This document shows, piece by piece, positions 34,189-45,600 of a stretch of DNA of 54,475 bases. Location of the stretch: the NCBI GenBank assembly GCA_010093705.1, contig MU006089.1, positions 602,607-657,081 of the forward strand, in the 5' to 3' direction. The translations under genes were made by a program, and so were the position numbers. The stretch comes from Patellaria atrata CBS 101060. Lineage: Eukaryota > Ascomycota > Dothideomycetes > Patellariales > Patellariaceae. The notes below the pieces were generated by a model. It saw nothing but the letters and a program-made list of their open reading frames with translations, ran no database searches and was not told the origin of the DNA. The first letter of the stretch is position 1. The number at the start of each line of letters is the position of its first letter.

Positions 34189-34934
34189 ATGAATGCGCCG
34201 GATAGGTGTGTATCTCAGAAATTCACTTTTACATACACCAGTTCTACTATCTCGCCACTTCCTTCCAAAACAATTCTGGGGTCTTCACAACTTCGCGCTT
34301 TCCAAATTCAACCTCCTCACACCCCGCCATGACGCACACTCTTTCTCAATCCTTTCCTTGCCCACCCCACTCTCTACTTTCTCCCGTTCACGAAACTTCT
34401 TCCAAATGACGATCTACACTCTATCCAAACTCGCCGGCGAAAACGGCGTGGGCAGGAGAGCAAAGTATAGGTCCGGCGGCAATATGAAAGCTGACCTTCC
34501 GGCCGACAGATTCGAGCTGTTCCTCCTCGGCGATGGCGAGAAGAAAGTAACCTGGGCGCTCGACACCCGTACGCTTCTCTCTTCCCACTTTCCACCCTAT
34601 CATCCCTCTATAGCAACGCTAATATCTACTTGTTTGATCTTATTTAGGCGTCCCTAATACTGCGATTTTCACGTTCAACAAAGAGGATCATACTCTCGGC
34701 AACCTACTCTCGTCGCGCTTACACAAGTACCCCACTATCAAGTTCTCCGCGTACATCATTCCGCATCCCCTCAAACCCTCGTTCGATCTCCGTGTCACCA
34801 CCGACGGCTCAATCACCCCACGTGATGCTATTGTTCAGGCCTGCCGAGATGTCGTTCAAGATCTTGAAGTCCTTAGCCGTGAATTCACAAAGGAGTGGGA
34901 GCTGAAGAAAATTACTAACATTGGAAGAGATTGA
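34189..34934 (+). CDS. RPB11: DNA-directed RNA polymerase II subunit RPB11
   Basis: Three exons: 34189-34205 (17 nt, MNAPD plus two bases of an Arg codon), 34510-34568 and 34648-34934; 363 nt, 120 aa, the normal family length. The first intron is about 304 nt, long for this genome. The protein reads MNAPDRFELFLLGDGEKKVT, then PNTAIFTFNKEDHTLGNLLS, the signature of the RPB11/AC19 alpha-N-like fold, then FSAYIIPHPLKPSFDLRVTT and a C-terminal helix ending KKITNIGRD. RPB11 pairs with RPB3 as the alpha-dimer equivalent at the base of RNA polymerase II. The MNAPDR start is shared by RPB11 of many eukaryotes, which supports the tiny first exon. Confidence 0.95.
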
Positions 34935-35380
34935 GATGGAATGAAATCTTAAAGACCAAAACTTGAAGGATGACACAATGCGTGTGCAAGATTTACTTGG
35001 TAAAAATCTAGCCACCAATTCTTTAATATCACAAGCGCGCTGAGCGGTAATTGTTGAAGTCTAAGAACACATCTCTTCTGGGGATGGGAGGTGGTTTAGT
35101 TGCAAGAGGACTGAGGAAATCCAAAATCTCACGTTCACACTGAGTACTGGAATTGTGTTGTTGCAGTAATTGTTTGGATTAGAGGCTGCTAAAACTACAG
35201 AAGTTATCAAGAATCCTCCAGTTCGGACGACCTTGAAAATGCCGATAAGAACACCACGCTATGCATTCGCTAACCATGCTAACCATCAAGTGAATACCAA
35301 GTTGCCCTTTTTTCTCCACTGAGTACCACTAACCATCATGTTCTCTTTGTTCCTTCACCGACTCGAAGTTCGCGAACCCT
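34935..35380. other. Convergent intergenic spacer RPB11 / small heat-shock protein
   Basis: 3' flanks of two convergent genes. It contains a short direct repeat of CTAACCATCAAG-type words at about 35270-35340. No gene. Confidence 0.5.
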
Positions 35381-36178
35381 CTACTCCACCTGGATCTTCC
35401 TTGGTGTGAAGTTCTCAGCCTTGGGCACAACGATGCTCAAGATACCGTTCTTCAAGCTTGCCTTGACAGCGTCATGGTTGACCCTAGCCGGGAAGCTGAA
35501 TGAGCGGCTGAATGATCCAATCGCGCGTTCCGAGACCCAGTACCTGTCTTCATCTTCTTCCTCTTGCTGGTGCTGTTCTCCTTCCTTGCCGGAATGATTC
35601 TCCTGTGCTCTCGTGGCAACAGTGTTCTCAGTTGAAGCATCGGCGGCTGGCTTCTCGGATCCGTCTTCAGCCTCCTCAGAGACGCTAGGACGGTGATATT
35701 CGTGAGCCGAAGGTGCTTCTCCATTCGCGCCGGAAGCGTTCGCTTGTGACTGCTCCCCCGACTCAGTCACTTGCTTCTGCTGCTCACCACCTTGGATAGC
35801 ACCAGAAGCCTGGGCTTCCGGCCTCCTTCCGCGCTCCGAGCGGTGCTCAGTGCGACCGGAAACGGTGAGGGTATTGTCGTCCGTCCACTCGATGCTCAAG
35901 TTCTCCGACTCGATGCCCGGCAGCTCGCCGTGCAGCTCGTAGGCGTCTTTGATCTCGCGAACGTCGAAGGACGGGTTGAAGGTGCGCATCTGCTGCGGCA
36001 TGCTGCGCGTGACGGTGTTGGCGTAGTCGTCTAGAATGCGGAAGAGAGGTGCTACTTCCTGGAAGGGGCTGTAGTTGCCGTAGCCGCGCGGGAAGAGAGA
36101 CATGCTGCGCACCGGTCCGCCGTATTGAGAACCGGACTTGTTGATGCGGGAGAGGGGTAGTCTGGCTGAGCGGTACAT
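35381..36178 (-). CDS. Small heat-shock protein (HSP20/HSP30 family) with acidic insert
   Basis: Single exon, 265 aa. The N-terminus MYRSARLPLSRINKSGSQYG is basic and could be a weak organelle-targeting segment. The alpha-crystallin domain starts near residue 70 (FNPSFDVREIKDAYELHGEL, PGIESENLSIEWTDDNTLTV), is interrupted by a roughly 95-residue Glu/Gln/Ala/Ser-rich insert (about 112-205), and resumes at RYWVSERAIGSFSRSFSFPA to ILSIVVPKAENFTPRKIQVE. This split domain is typical of filamentous-fungal HSP30 proteins. It acts as an ATP-independent chaperone that holds unfolded proteins during heat stress. Three heat-shock elements and a TATA box lie within 310 bases upstream, so strong heat induction is expected. 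Confidence 0.92.
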   Translation of the reverse strand: MYRSARLPLSRINKSGSQYGGPVRSMSLFPRGYGNYSPFQEVAPLFRILDDYANTVTRSMPQQMRTFNPSFDVREIKDAYELHGELPGIESENLSIEWTDDNTLTVSGRTEHRSERGRRPEAQASGAIQGGEQQKQVTESGEQSQANASGANGEAPSAHEYHRPSVSEEAEDGSEKPAADASTENTVATRAQENHSGKEGEQHQQEEEDEDRYWVSERAIGSFSRSFSFPARVNHDAVKASLKNGILSIVVPKAENFTPRKIQVE

Positions 36179-36309
36179 TTTGAATGTTGGTGTGTTGAGG
36201 ATGGTTTTTAGAGAAGTTGTTGAGCGCGTTTTGAAAGCTTAAGAGTAGATTGCTGATTGTTGCTGGCTCTGATTTCTGATGATGGGGAGTTATGGTGGTG
36301 GTTGGAGGG

Positions 36310-36318
36310 TAATATATA
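36310..36318 (-). promoter_or_regulatory. TATA box of the small heat-shock gene
   Basis: TATATATTA on the minus strand about 135 bases before the ATG at 36178, close to the heat-shock elements. Confidence 0.6.
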
Positions 36319-36333
36319 CCCGTAGGTCCACTA

Positions 36334-36341
36334 TTCTAGAA
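36334..36341. promoter_or_regulatory. Heat-shock element TTCTAGAA
   Basis: Inverted TTC-nn-GAA pair, the basic unit recognised by heat-shock factor Hsf1, about 155 bases upstream of the small heat-shock gene and next to its TATA box. Confidence 0.65.
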
Positions 36342-36382
36342 GAAACTAGAGGTATGTATTGTTTGACTCGGAAATTCATAAT

Positions 36383-36390
36383 GAACTTTC
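36383..36390. promoter_or_regulatory. Heat-shock element GAACTTTC
   Basis: GAA-nn-TTC arrangement, followed directly by a further GAA; about 205 bases upstream of the start codon. Confidence 0.5.
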
Positions 36391-36481
36391 GAACTATTTC
36401 TCGATTGTTCGAGTGCAGTCTCTATTTCCCGATTAGTGTTCATCTGGTGGTGTCCAGAAAGGGAGGGTAGGTTCCGGATCT

Positions 36482-36489
36482 TTCTAGAA
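36482..36489. promoter_or_regulatory. Heat-shock element TTCTAGAA (distal copy)
   Basis: Second exact TTCTAGAA copy, about 305 bases upstream of the small heat-shock gene. Confidence 0.55.
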
Positions 36490-36499
36490 TATCGGTCAC

Positions 36500-38134
36500 G
36501 TGATTTGGGTTCCGTATCATATCCCCAGGCCGTTATGGCTTACAACAACAGCACCGTTCTGAAGTATAGGAGTGTTTTTTACTACATTCTACTACAGTAA
36601 TGGGAAAGCGACTTATTTCTATTACAATGTTTTCATATCGCAGTAAGTCCCGGCCTGTGTTACATGTTGTTGAGATCTAAAACAGGATGCAGTTGAGAGA
36701 TTGAACTGAGAGTAGAAACGATAGCCCCTAGCAATCACGATCATGTGAATGAGACGTTGAGAACTATACCTGCAAGACGGGATAGAGTTCTCATTCATCA
36801 ATAACTCTACGAAGCGGAACACTGAGCAGGTTGTCGCTTTGCATTTTATAGTCTTGATATGAAGAACATACGCATTACAGAACAAACCTAGGATTATGAG
36901 ATATTAATCGACCGAACAGATAACAACAAAGATGAGTGAAACTATGTTGAGCATCCTGTTATAAGAATAAGTAGTGAGTCAGTACTTTTTGACGTTAGAG
37001 TCTTACAATGTCTGCCTACCTGATCTTAACATGTTTTAATGATAATTGGATTTGAAGAGAGATTTGACGACGAACGAAGAACGAAGAAAATCTAGAACAT
37101 AGATGTTACAAGCATCGCTGAAGGAGTATATGAGATTTTGTCCCGCATGATAACTACGGCACTCACGGTAAGAACTCTAGAGCGGCTGAGCAAAATGATC
37201 ATAGACCCAAGAGGCTCCTAAAAGATATATCCAAGTATACCTTAATGTTAATAAATAGCGGAGTGCCGATATGTCTCAAGAGAAAGTGCAGCTTAAGGTA
37301 TCAATTTTAGTCCGTAGGCAGCAGCCATGGTAGAGAACAACGAATGTATATTAACCAACTCTAGAGAAATATCTTCGTCCTTAGTGCATTTGGTCAATTC
37401 GTAAAAAGACAGAAGATTAGCATTTCCCCTGCACAAGGTTGAAAATCGCATCAGAGAGAGTAAAGACTTTTTTTTTGCTGGCTTTCGATGTTGGTGTTAG
37501 CGCTGTTCCCTAGAGGCCCGGATCAAGGCGTCCTCAATTCGACTCCTGTACTTATAGAGCTTCATATGAATCTTTTGCTGGTTTGTCTGTCAATGTTTTG
37601 ATGGGCACAATGTTTGTTTTGATATTGGGTGTGAGATGGGTTAGTTGTTGATTGGGCCATCGAGGTGTGTTGAGATGGCTTCATTTAGGGCGAGTTGGTC
37701 CAAGAACCGAAGATCGAAACTGGGATTTTGAAAAATTATACAAAGTATATTAGGAAAAGAATTGCATCCGAGTAGATGGGAGGGCATAAGTCGATGCACT
37801 TGCAGTTTGGAAAGGACTATTTCTGGACAGAAGGGTCTATGGGATTTTGATATCAGCACGTTAGGAAGTATTGTAACTTTCTTCAGACGCACTCATTCTA
37901 TAAATATCAATTAGAGAACATAGCAATTTGAAGACGACCCCTATTCTGTGTTTGTGTTTTGTCCACTAAACTTTATCATGGTGTTGTAATTCTAGATGTT
38001 GCCATTCTGCCGCCGAGTCACCGCCTCGCTAGTCGCACCAATTACAATCATCATCCTCTCACCCACACCTCTCCCGAATTCCACGTCTCTCACATCCGCG
38101 AACAATCTACGAACGACATCACCACCAAGCAAAG
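36500..38134. other. AT-rich intergenic region between small heat-shock gene and RPL36
   Basis: About 1.6 kb, AT-rich at about 36880-37480, with many stops in all frames. No transposon termini, coding domain or RNA gene was recognised. The last 150 bases are pyrimidine-rich and form the RPL36 promoter and leader. Confidence 0.5.
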
Positions 38135-38792
38135 ATGCCAAAGGAGGTAAAGCAGAAGAGCGGCCTCGCCGTGTAAGATTCCAATGTCTCCCACCAATGA
38201 ACACCAAACTAACGCTCTTTCACAGAGGCCTCAACGCTGGTCACGTACGTAAAATTTGTAGTGTCGCGCAGATGTCCTACAGGATAAGAGAAGACTGACG
38301 GATTTGGACGATTACAGAAAGTCACACCACGCCAATCGAAACCTCGTGTGTCGAGGACCAAGGGACACTTGTCGAAGAGGACTGCGTTTGTTAGAGAGGT
38401 CGTGAAGGAGGTTTCTGGGTAAGCGGCGCTCCCAAACCCATATACTCCCTCCGTGAGGGACGGAAAAACCAGGAGAGTGTTACAGTTCGAAGGATATGGA
38501 TGACTGAGTATATTTTAGCCTCGCACCCTATGAGCGCCGCGTTGTCGAACTTTTACGAAATAGCAAGGATAAGCGCGCCAGGAAGTTGGCGAAGAAGAGG
38601 GTATGTCTTCTCCGCCCTTGCACACAATCTATATACCCTGTCCCTAGTACCTTTAAAGAGACACACAAAATCGAGAAAAAAACGAGAACACAAAAAACTG
38701 ATATTTCCAAGCTCGGAACCTTCGGCCGCGCTAAGCGCAAGGTCGACGAGATGACCAAGGTCATCGCCGAATCTAGACGGGCTGGTCACTAA
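38135..38792 (+). CDS. RPL36: 60S ribosomal protein eL36
   Basis: Five exons: 38135-38172, 38226-38244 (19 nt), 38318-38418, 38519-38600 and 38712-38792; 321 nt, 106 aa, the usual size. The sequence reads [100 protein letters not shown] and AGH. This matches eL36 over its full length. It is a basic protein of the large ribosomal subunit. The introns (53, 73, 100 and 111 nt) all have GT-AG ends and consistent phases. I looked for box C/D snoRNA motifs in intron 3 and saw none. Confidence 0.96.
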
Positions 38793-39138
38793 ATGTCGAA
38801 AACGGGAACGGGGTTTTCTTTGCTTGAAACGAAATGGCACGGTGTTGATCTCTCAGCATTTGCGCACCGTCGAATACTTGAGGGGAAGGAGGGATTTTCG
38901 TGTATCCTACTTATCATGAATGAATCGAAACGAGAAACCTCACGCAACTGTCGCATATTATGGTCGTGATTTATACATCTGTCTATGTTCGTTATCGTAA
39001 TGAGCTATAAGGCGACTCTAGCCATATGATCGAATCACTAAACCGCAAGTAGGACTATCAGCAATCCCCCGGCCTCTACTTAGCTATAAGTGAGGAGTAA
39101 TATGGAGTAGTAGAAGATCTTCCAACCCGATCTACCTC
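38793..39138. other. Convergent intergenic spacer RPL36 / UBX gene
   Basis: 3' flanks of two convergent genes. Nothing else is seen. Confidence 0.5.
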
Positions 39139-40826
39139 CTACTTCTTGCTAAACTTTCCCAGAAGGCTCTTGAGTTTACTCTCTTTCTCCGCATGACTCA
39201 ACTGCACCTTCGCCTTGCCCTTATCCTGCTTGCCCTCTCCCACCGTCTTCGCACACTCGTTTCCCTTACTCGACTCCGCCTCCCTCATGCCTAAATCAAC
39301 CTTGATCTCCTCAGCCTTATCGCGCCACTGGCTCTTGAGGATCGGTTGCTTCCTCACACTAAGGATTACAGCGTCATCCCACGCAAACACGACGAGCGCG
39401 CGGCCAACGAAGCCCAAATCCTTAACCAGCTTCTCCCCGCCATCCTTCAACACCAACTGACCGCCCTTGGGGCCGGTATAGCGCAGCACAAACCCCTCAT
39501 CCGGCTTTTCGAGCACGTATCTCACGAAACGGTATAATGCGGCGGTGGTATCGTCCTGAGTGAAGTCCGCCTCGATCTGGTACTGATCCGGTAGACGAAC
39601 GCGGATCGTGACGGTCTTGATGGCTGAGAGCTTGTCTGCTTTAGCGCGCTCTTGGGCGGCGAGCTCGGCGTCGGATTTGAGGCGGCGGTTGCGCGATTCC
39701 TGGGCCAGGTGCGCTTGGTATTGTTTTGCGTGGTCGATGGTGAATTCATAGTCGGCGTCGTTGAAGGCTGTGCGGGCGGCGAGGGGGACGGTGTCGGAGG
39801 AGGGGGAGAAGATCCGGAACGCGTGGTTCAAGGTTGGAAGGGGAGATGTTGACTCGACGATGGGTGTCGAGATCGTTTCTGGGTTCTGCTCTGAGAGAAC
39901 TGTGTTGTCGGGTGTGGGTTCGCTGGCCTGTGGAGCGGAGGCCGGAGATTCTTTGGCGAAAACAGTCAAGGGGGCGATTGGAGCTTCCTCCTTGGATGAC
40001 GTCGAAGGAGCGGTCGGATCTTCCATTGGTGTGTCGTCCGGAGAAGGAAGTGAAGGCACATCTGCGTCGATGGACATGGACATGGGTGCTGCTTCTGACT
40101 GAAATGTTCCCACGCTTCCAGCGTGTGCACCACTTAGAGTCGGCTCGGGTTCATCAGCCTCTTTGAAGTAGAGACTGATTTCTTGCATAGCTTCCTCGAG
40201 CGGTTTTCCGCTGTTCCGGAAGCTTAGCCTCAACAGGACATTGCCAGTATTGAATCCCATCTGGCCTAGAGTCTTCTGTAAATCCGTAAAAGTGGAAAGC
40301 TCCCTTCCCATGAAATGTAATACCGGTATCTCATAGTTAAGCCTGCCAGAACCTCCCTGTCCCATTTCCGGAACTCCCCTCTGTGTGATTATCAGATTGC
40401 GGGGTACATTGGTGATTGTGGACTGGCCGCTCTCGAAGACTCGGAGGATTTGCCAGAACGAAGTATTACTAGGAAACTTATGGGTGAGACGAGTGCTGTT
40501 CTCCGACTCTGGTAACTGGAGCGCAACGGTTATGACAGAGGGCGAACGTGATGCTTGAACGAGCTCAAGTTGAGCTCCAGGAGGAAGGTTTGCGAGGCGG
40601 AGAGTTAAGGAGAGATCAACGATCTTCTTATTATGCCTTTCGTCTGTCAGTAAGTCTGTTATGAAAAGTAAGAGGGGTTGCACACATACTTGAGAATGTA
40701 CTGTTCTGCGTTCAAACCCCATTTTGAACATGCTTCTTGTAGTACATCAGTGAGATGTTTTCCCGGCGTGGTCTTGATTGTTGCTCTGCGGGCGCCAGTA
40801 TCTATGACCACGACATGAGACGCCAT
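39139..40826 (-). CDS. UBX-domain protein of the TUG/ASPL (Ubx4-like) family
   Basis: Two exons, 40690-40826 and 39139-40636; 1635 nt, 544 aa. The 53-nt intron has a GTATGT donor. The N-terminal ubiquitin-like domain (MASHVVVIDTGARRATIKTT, PGKHLTDVLQEACSKWGLNA, KKIVDLSLTLRLANLPPGAQ) is the TUG-UBL1 type. A second ubiquitin-like stretch follows (about 60-190). The middle is disordered and rich in Pro, Ser and Glu. The UBX domain sits near the C-terminus (TVTIRVRLPDQYQIEADFTQ, EGFVLRYTGPKGGQLVLKDG, LVKDLGFVGRALVVFAWDD). The end is Lys-rich. Family members bind the AAA-ATPase p97/Cdc48 through UBX and remodel its hexamer or direct it to ubiquitylated and ER-linked substrates. Head-to-head with the thioredoxin-PITH gene. 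Confidence 0.92.
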
Positions 40827-41490
40827 GAGCAGTGTATAGTTTGAAAGACTGTGGTCAAAGCAACAATGCTATAACCGATGGTTAGAACGCGGCGGCGTGA
40901 GCAATCTGAGTGGTGTATGCGGCGTGTTTCTATTATCTTCTCTACGGTACTCTGTAACAGCCATGCATTGACCATAATATACAGGAATCGAGATTCTTTA
41001 TAAGTCAATGATAGACCAGTAATGTTTGCCATCACACGATGTAAGAGGACGTGTGGTTGTAATTATTCAGGTAGTTTAGGCTACCGCCATGGTATATCTA
41101 CAGTACGGAGGATGGAAAGAACGTTCAGACTGAGTAATATGTAATAGTACCTTATTAGACGTGGGATATTCTTCCTGCGGTTCTATCTATGCGATAAATT
41201 GGAGAGTAGTAAGGTGGATTTTACCGCAGTATGTCAACAATGTATACCTATACATCTTCCGGGCTGCTACCTTTTATTACAAACTCTGCATTTCAAACCG
41301 AATTTCCAGGTAGTTCTATTGATTATCATTCAGCGGGAGTGGTAGAGCAAAAACGTCAGCATAATGCAAACAAGCCAAACTGGTGGGCACGAGTAGCTCG
41401 CGGTGAGGTCCATTTCTCATATCAGACTTTCCGCCCCACTAGTTCTACTCCATACACTTTCTTTGCCTTACTACTAGACTTTAAACCGAA
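40827..41490. other. Divergent intergenic region UBX gene / thioredoxin-PITH gene
   Basis: 664 bases that must serve as promoter for both genes. A short open frame (41231-41494) overlaps the TXNL1 start; it shows no domain and is probably leader sequence. No other feature. Confidence 0.55.
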
Positions 41491-42610
41491 ATGACGACCG
41501 TAAAGATAACTTCCCCTGCTCAATTCAACAATCTACTCTCCCAGTCAAGGGTCGTGGTGGTGGATTGTAAGTCCAGACTTGCCTGAGTGCTGACTCCCGG
41601 CTGATTCTGTTTGCTATCTAGTTTTCGCAGACTGGTGTGCGCCATGCAAGGTGATTGCCCCGGTCTATGAGCAGCTATCCGCTCAGCTATCGAGACCGAA
41701 TCGAGTTACCTTCACAAAAGTCAACGTGGACGAGCAAACACAGATCGCACAGCAGTATGGCATCTCAAGGTAGGCAGGACGGGAGCAACATCTACTGTAC
41801 GGGCAAAGTTCTGACTGGCGTACCAGTATACCTACCTTTATGATCTTCAAGAACGGACAGGAAGCGGCGAAGATACGCGGGGCAAAAGCGAAAGACCTCT
41901 CCGATGCAGTCAAAAAGCTCGCGGCTGAAGCCGAATCAAGCGATGGGACATCCGCGTCAGGATTCGCGTCAAGTTCAGGCTTAGGGTCATCATGGCGCGG
42001 TTTTGATCTTCCACGATCTTATGTGGATGTAACAGATCAAATAGACTCTAGAGGAATAGACTTGCTCAACTCAGATGCGGAATTCGGGAGTGGCAGCACC
42101 CTATTCAGCACAGGGAAACCAAGTAGCTTAGAATCACCAAAGGGCAAAGGACCAGCAAAATCGGCTGCCGTAAAACCGGATTGGATAGAAAGTGACACTG
42201 ATGAGCAGCTAATGCTCTTCATTCCCTTTCAATCTATGTTAAAGATCCATTCGCTCCAACTGACCTCCATCCGTCCAACATCTTCAGAAGATGACAGTGA
42301 CGAACTACCTATGCGACCCAAAACACTCAAGCTGTACACAAACAGAGCAAGAAATCTAGGATTCGAAGAGGCGGATGATATACCTACAACTCAGACAATT
42401 GAGCTCAGTCCACAAGACTGGGATGAAAAGACTGCGACTGCAAATGTTCAGCTTCGATTTGTCAAGTTCCAGAATATAACATCACTAGTAATATTCGTCG
42501 TGGATGGTGATGGAGATAGTGAAAAGACAAGGTTGGATAGGATTAGGATTATTGGTGAGAGTGGTGAAAAACGCGAGATGGGCAAACTGGAAAAGCCAGG
42601 TGATGAATAG
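41491..42610 (+). CDS. txl1: Thioredoxin-like protein with C-terminal PITH domain (TXNL1/Txl1 type)
   Basis: Three exons: 41491-41566, 41622-41769 and 41827-42610; 1008 nt, 335 aa. The thioredoxin domain (about 1-105) reads MTTVKITSPAQFNNLLSQSR, VVVVDFFADWCAPCKVIAPV, VTFTKVNVDEQTQIAQQYGI, and ends IPTFMIFKNGQEAAKIRGA; both redox cysteines of WCAPC are present. The PITH domain (about 145-325) contains YVDVTDQIDSRGIDLLNSD, LMLFIPFQSMLKIHSLQLTS, KTLKLYTNRARNLGFEEADD and VQLRFVKFQNITSLVIFVVD. TXNL1-type proteins bind the 26S proteasome regulatory particle through PITH and act as a redox partner there. The protein is close in length to family members (about 290-330). Confidence 0.95.
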
Positions 42611-45600
42611 AGGGTTGGATCATTCGCGGCAGCGATTATTTCTGGCTTATCCATAGTAGGTCAAAAGCATTGCAATCAATAAATGAGTAGGAATATATCT
42701 AAAGATCAGGTTTTCATCGCCTTGCGGTTTTCGGCTTGATGATACCAAACTTAACATTGAAGGGATGGGATAATGGATTTGTTCTGCCTTTGACGCATGA
42801 CAAAGCCACTCAACAGGCAGAGTCATATGTTGGTCAATAGCTGATGTGCAATATATTTATTCTGTGACGCAACTGACACTTGAGTTATCACCATTGACGA
42901 GGTGGACAAGTAACACGGGTTGATAGATGCGTCGCCGCACAATGAAGAAAAGGAAAGGAAGAAAATCCTTTTCAGAATTTTCATAGAAATGGGAAGAGTG
43001 CTTAGTCACCGAGATTCACCGCTTGACTATTCATGGGTTAGCGCAAATCCACAACCACTTCGTGATAGAATTCTTGTTGCGACCTCACATCCTTTCTATC
43101 AAGGCCGGTGATGAACGATACATTTGTATCAAATCAATAATAGGAAGAGAATGACTTGGCTATGCTGAGGTTGATCTCAACAGACACTTTTCTGAGGCCT
43201 AACGAACTGTCCCACGCGGTGAAATGCCTACCGGTACTCATCAAGATATTCTTAGAATTTCTTCTAGCGATAGCAATGCATTATTTCCAGTCAGATATTT
43301 TGAGTTCTTCTTGAAAGCTCATTGATTACTCTTTATTTCAGAAATATAACAGAGGATAGAGATCGAGACTGCCGTAAACTTTCACTGAAATTTTGCCTCT
43401 ACCTTCTATACCAATATTCATTCAATATCACTGCAAAGAACCCGCTAACCGTACTCTCAGGATTGAGCATTACACCAACTATCAAACCTACAATGACATT
43501 TCATCATTCATTCATTCATACGCTTCTCCGTCGACCCTAGGGGTGTAGAGAAAGCCGTAGAAATTGAACAAACAGTAAGGTTCTCTGAAGAAAGCAGTTT
43601 ATATACAAAATATCAGTACGTGGACCTGTTTTCAATACTAGAACTAGATATTCATTTTATCTTAAGCTAGCTTTCTATTTCTTCTATTCGTACTAAAACT
43701 CCTGCGAGTTTCCATAGTGTGGTAAGCGCCTTTCTGTTCTCATTCTTTAGTTAACATCGGAACATTATTGCTAGTCCCCGAAATGAAGGAATTAATATTA
43801 TAAGTCGACATCTTTGGTATGGTTCAATATTGGAAACTTAAGTAAGAAAGAGCAAGGAACGACGTCGTCTGGCATTAACTTCAATTATTTCATATCATTC
43901 GAATACGGGAGATATTTGTAGTTACTGTTTATACGCATTTTGCGGTTTCGACCGGCCTATACAGGTATAATTTCAGCTGGTTCCTATTCGCAACATATCA
44001 CATCCACCTCCAAGTTTGTATCACTTGAGCACTCGTAGATGTCAGTAACTCGCATTATGAACAGAGGCCAGTGTACACCATTACAAGTCAATGTCAATGA
44101 AATTTTAGAGAACTTTCGGGAGTGAGAAAGGAATATGAAGTCACTTTCTACAATTGCAACTTTCATATACCGCTTGTATTATAGGCTCGATGAATTCTAT
44201 TCTGCTCTGGGAGTGTCACTTACTGCAGGAGCTAGCTACAAGGTGAACTGATCCGCCGGACATTGTCAACCACTACGCCATGTTGACTCTTATTGTTCAT
44301 GTGTAAGACCCAAGAACAGTGCGACAGACAGCCAGAGAGAGTTGACGTTACCTTTAGTACGACTATGGAGTTGTCAGTACAGTCGTGATGAATAGGGTAG
44401 AAGAAGAGAGACAGGTAAACGGGTAAGTTTCATTCTAGCATCAAAGTTCGCCGTATTCCTGTTAGTACTTGGTAAGCAATAATTGCCATACGCTGGCGTG
44501 CTTGTCAACCCAAAGTCTCAGCACAAAGCGGCCGAACCATCGATAAGGTCAAGGTCTCAACACACTGTCAAAACCAAATCGAAAGCTATGGTCATGTTAC
44601 GACCTTCTACAATGATAACATGAGGTGGCACGGCTGGTCATGAACGTCAAGCGGCGAGAGCCGGCACTGAAGTACAAACTCAACGGTCATGATTCGGTTG
44701 CTGTATCCACCGTCTCGCACTCTCGTGGAAAAAGATTCCAGTCCTTTGAATTTTATGAAAATCATCCTCGATTCAACTGCGAGGCTTCCAAATTGCCGAA
44801 TTGGTGGCGCCACAACACCGTTCTTTTGGGAATTCCATCTTTCCATGGACCCGACAAGAGGCAATTGTGGGGATAAGCGGCGAGACAAACTCGTATGAAG
44901 GCTTTTAAACTGTTAGAGGATAAAACACGACCTGGCGAAAAACGCTCGGTACCGGTACCCACTTAGTGCGGAAGTCATAATCTCGCGGGCTCGGGACACA
45001 TGGAATTCCTTCCACATATCGTGGGCCCCCGGTTCTGTGGCGTTTTCCCGAAGAAAATTCGAATCTTAAACTTCCTGTTTGAGAGAAAATGTTCGAGCGC
45101 GGCTGAACACTTGGACGGATACTGTGGATTCAAAGCCTTGACGTACTAGTATGGGTTATCGTCAGAGTGGGATGTGAGAGTGGGAACCGTTTTGACTGCG
45201 TGGCCTCTCCCACCCAAAAGGATCAGTGATGAGTTTCAGCAGTAGCTGCAGAAGGATATGCAAAATTCTGATGCGTACCTGCATTGATGAACGACCGGAA
45301 AAAGGACACGGACATTCCCTGACACATAAAGTTTTTCTTTTTGCACCGTCGAGACATCTTAACATCGTTACCAAGATACTGACTCTTTAACATATCATGA
45401 GAGTCACGACACGAACTATTTCCCCAGCTTCGGAAGGTCATTATTACTGAATCCACGCGGCCCGTCGCGGGAACATCAGCTTAGAGCCGTTGAGAGTCAG
45501 CGACGCTGACTCTCTATCAAAAATTCATGATGAGCCGAGGAACGATCTGTAAGAATTTACGCAATCTCGTCAAATTGATAAGGTAGATCTGTGGGGAGGA

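Noticed and set aside
38419-38518. Possible snoRNA in an RPL36 intron
   Set aside because: Some GATGA/CTGA-like letters occur, but no correctly spaced C and D boxes with a terminal stem.
41231-41494. 87-codon frame before the thioredoxin-PITH gene
   Set aside because: No domain, overlaps the real start codon and ends just inside it; most likely leader sequence.
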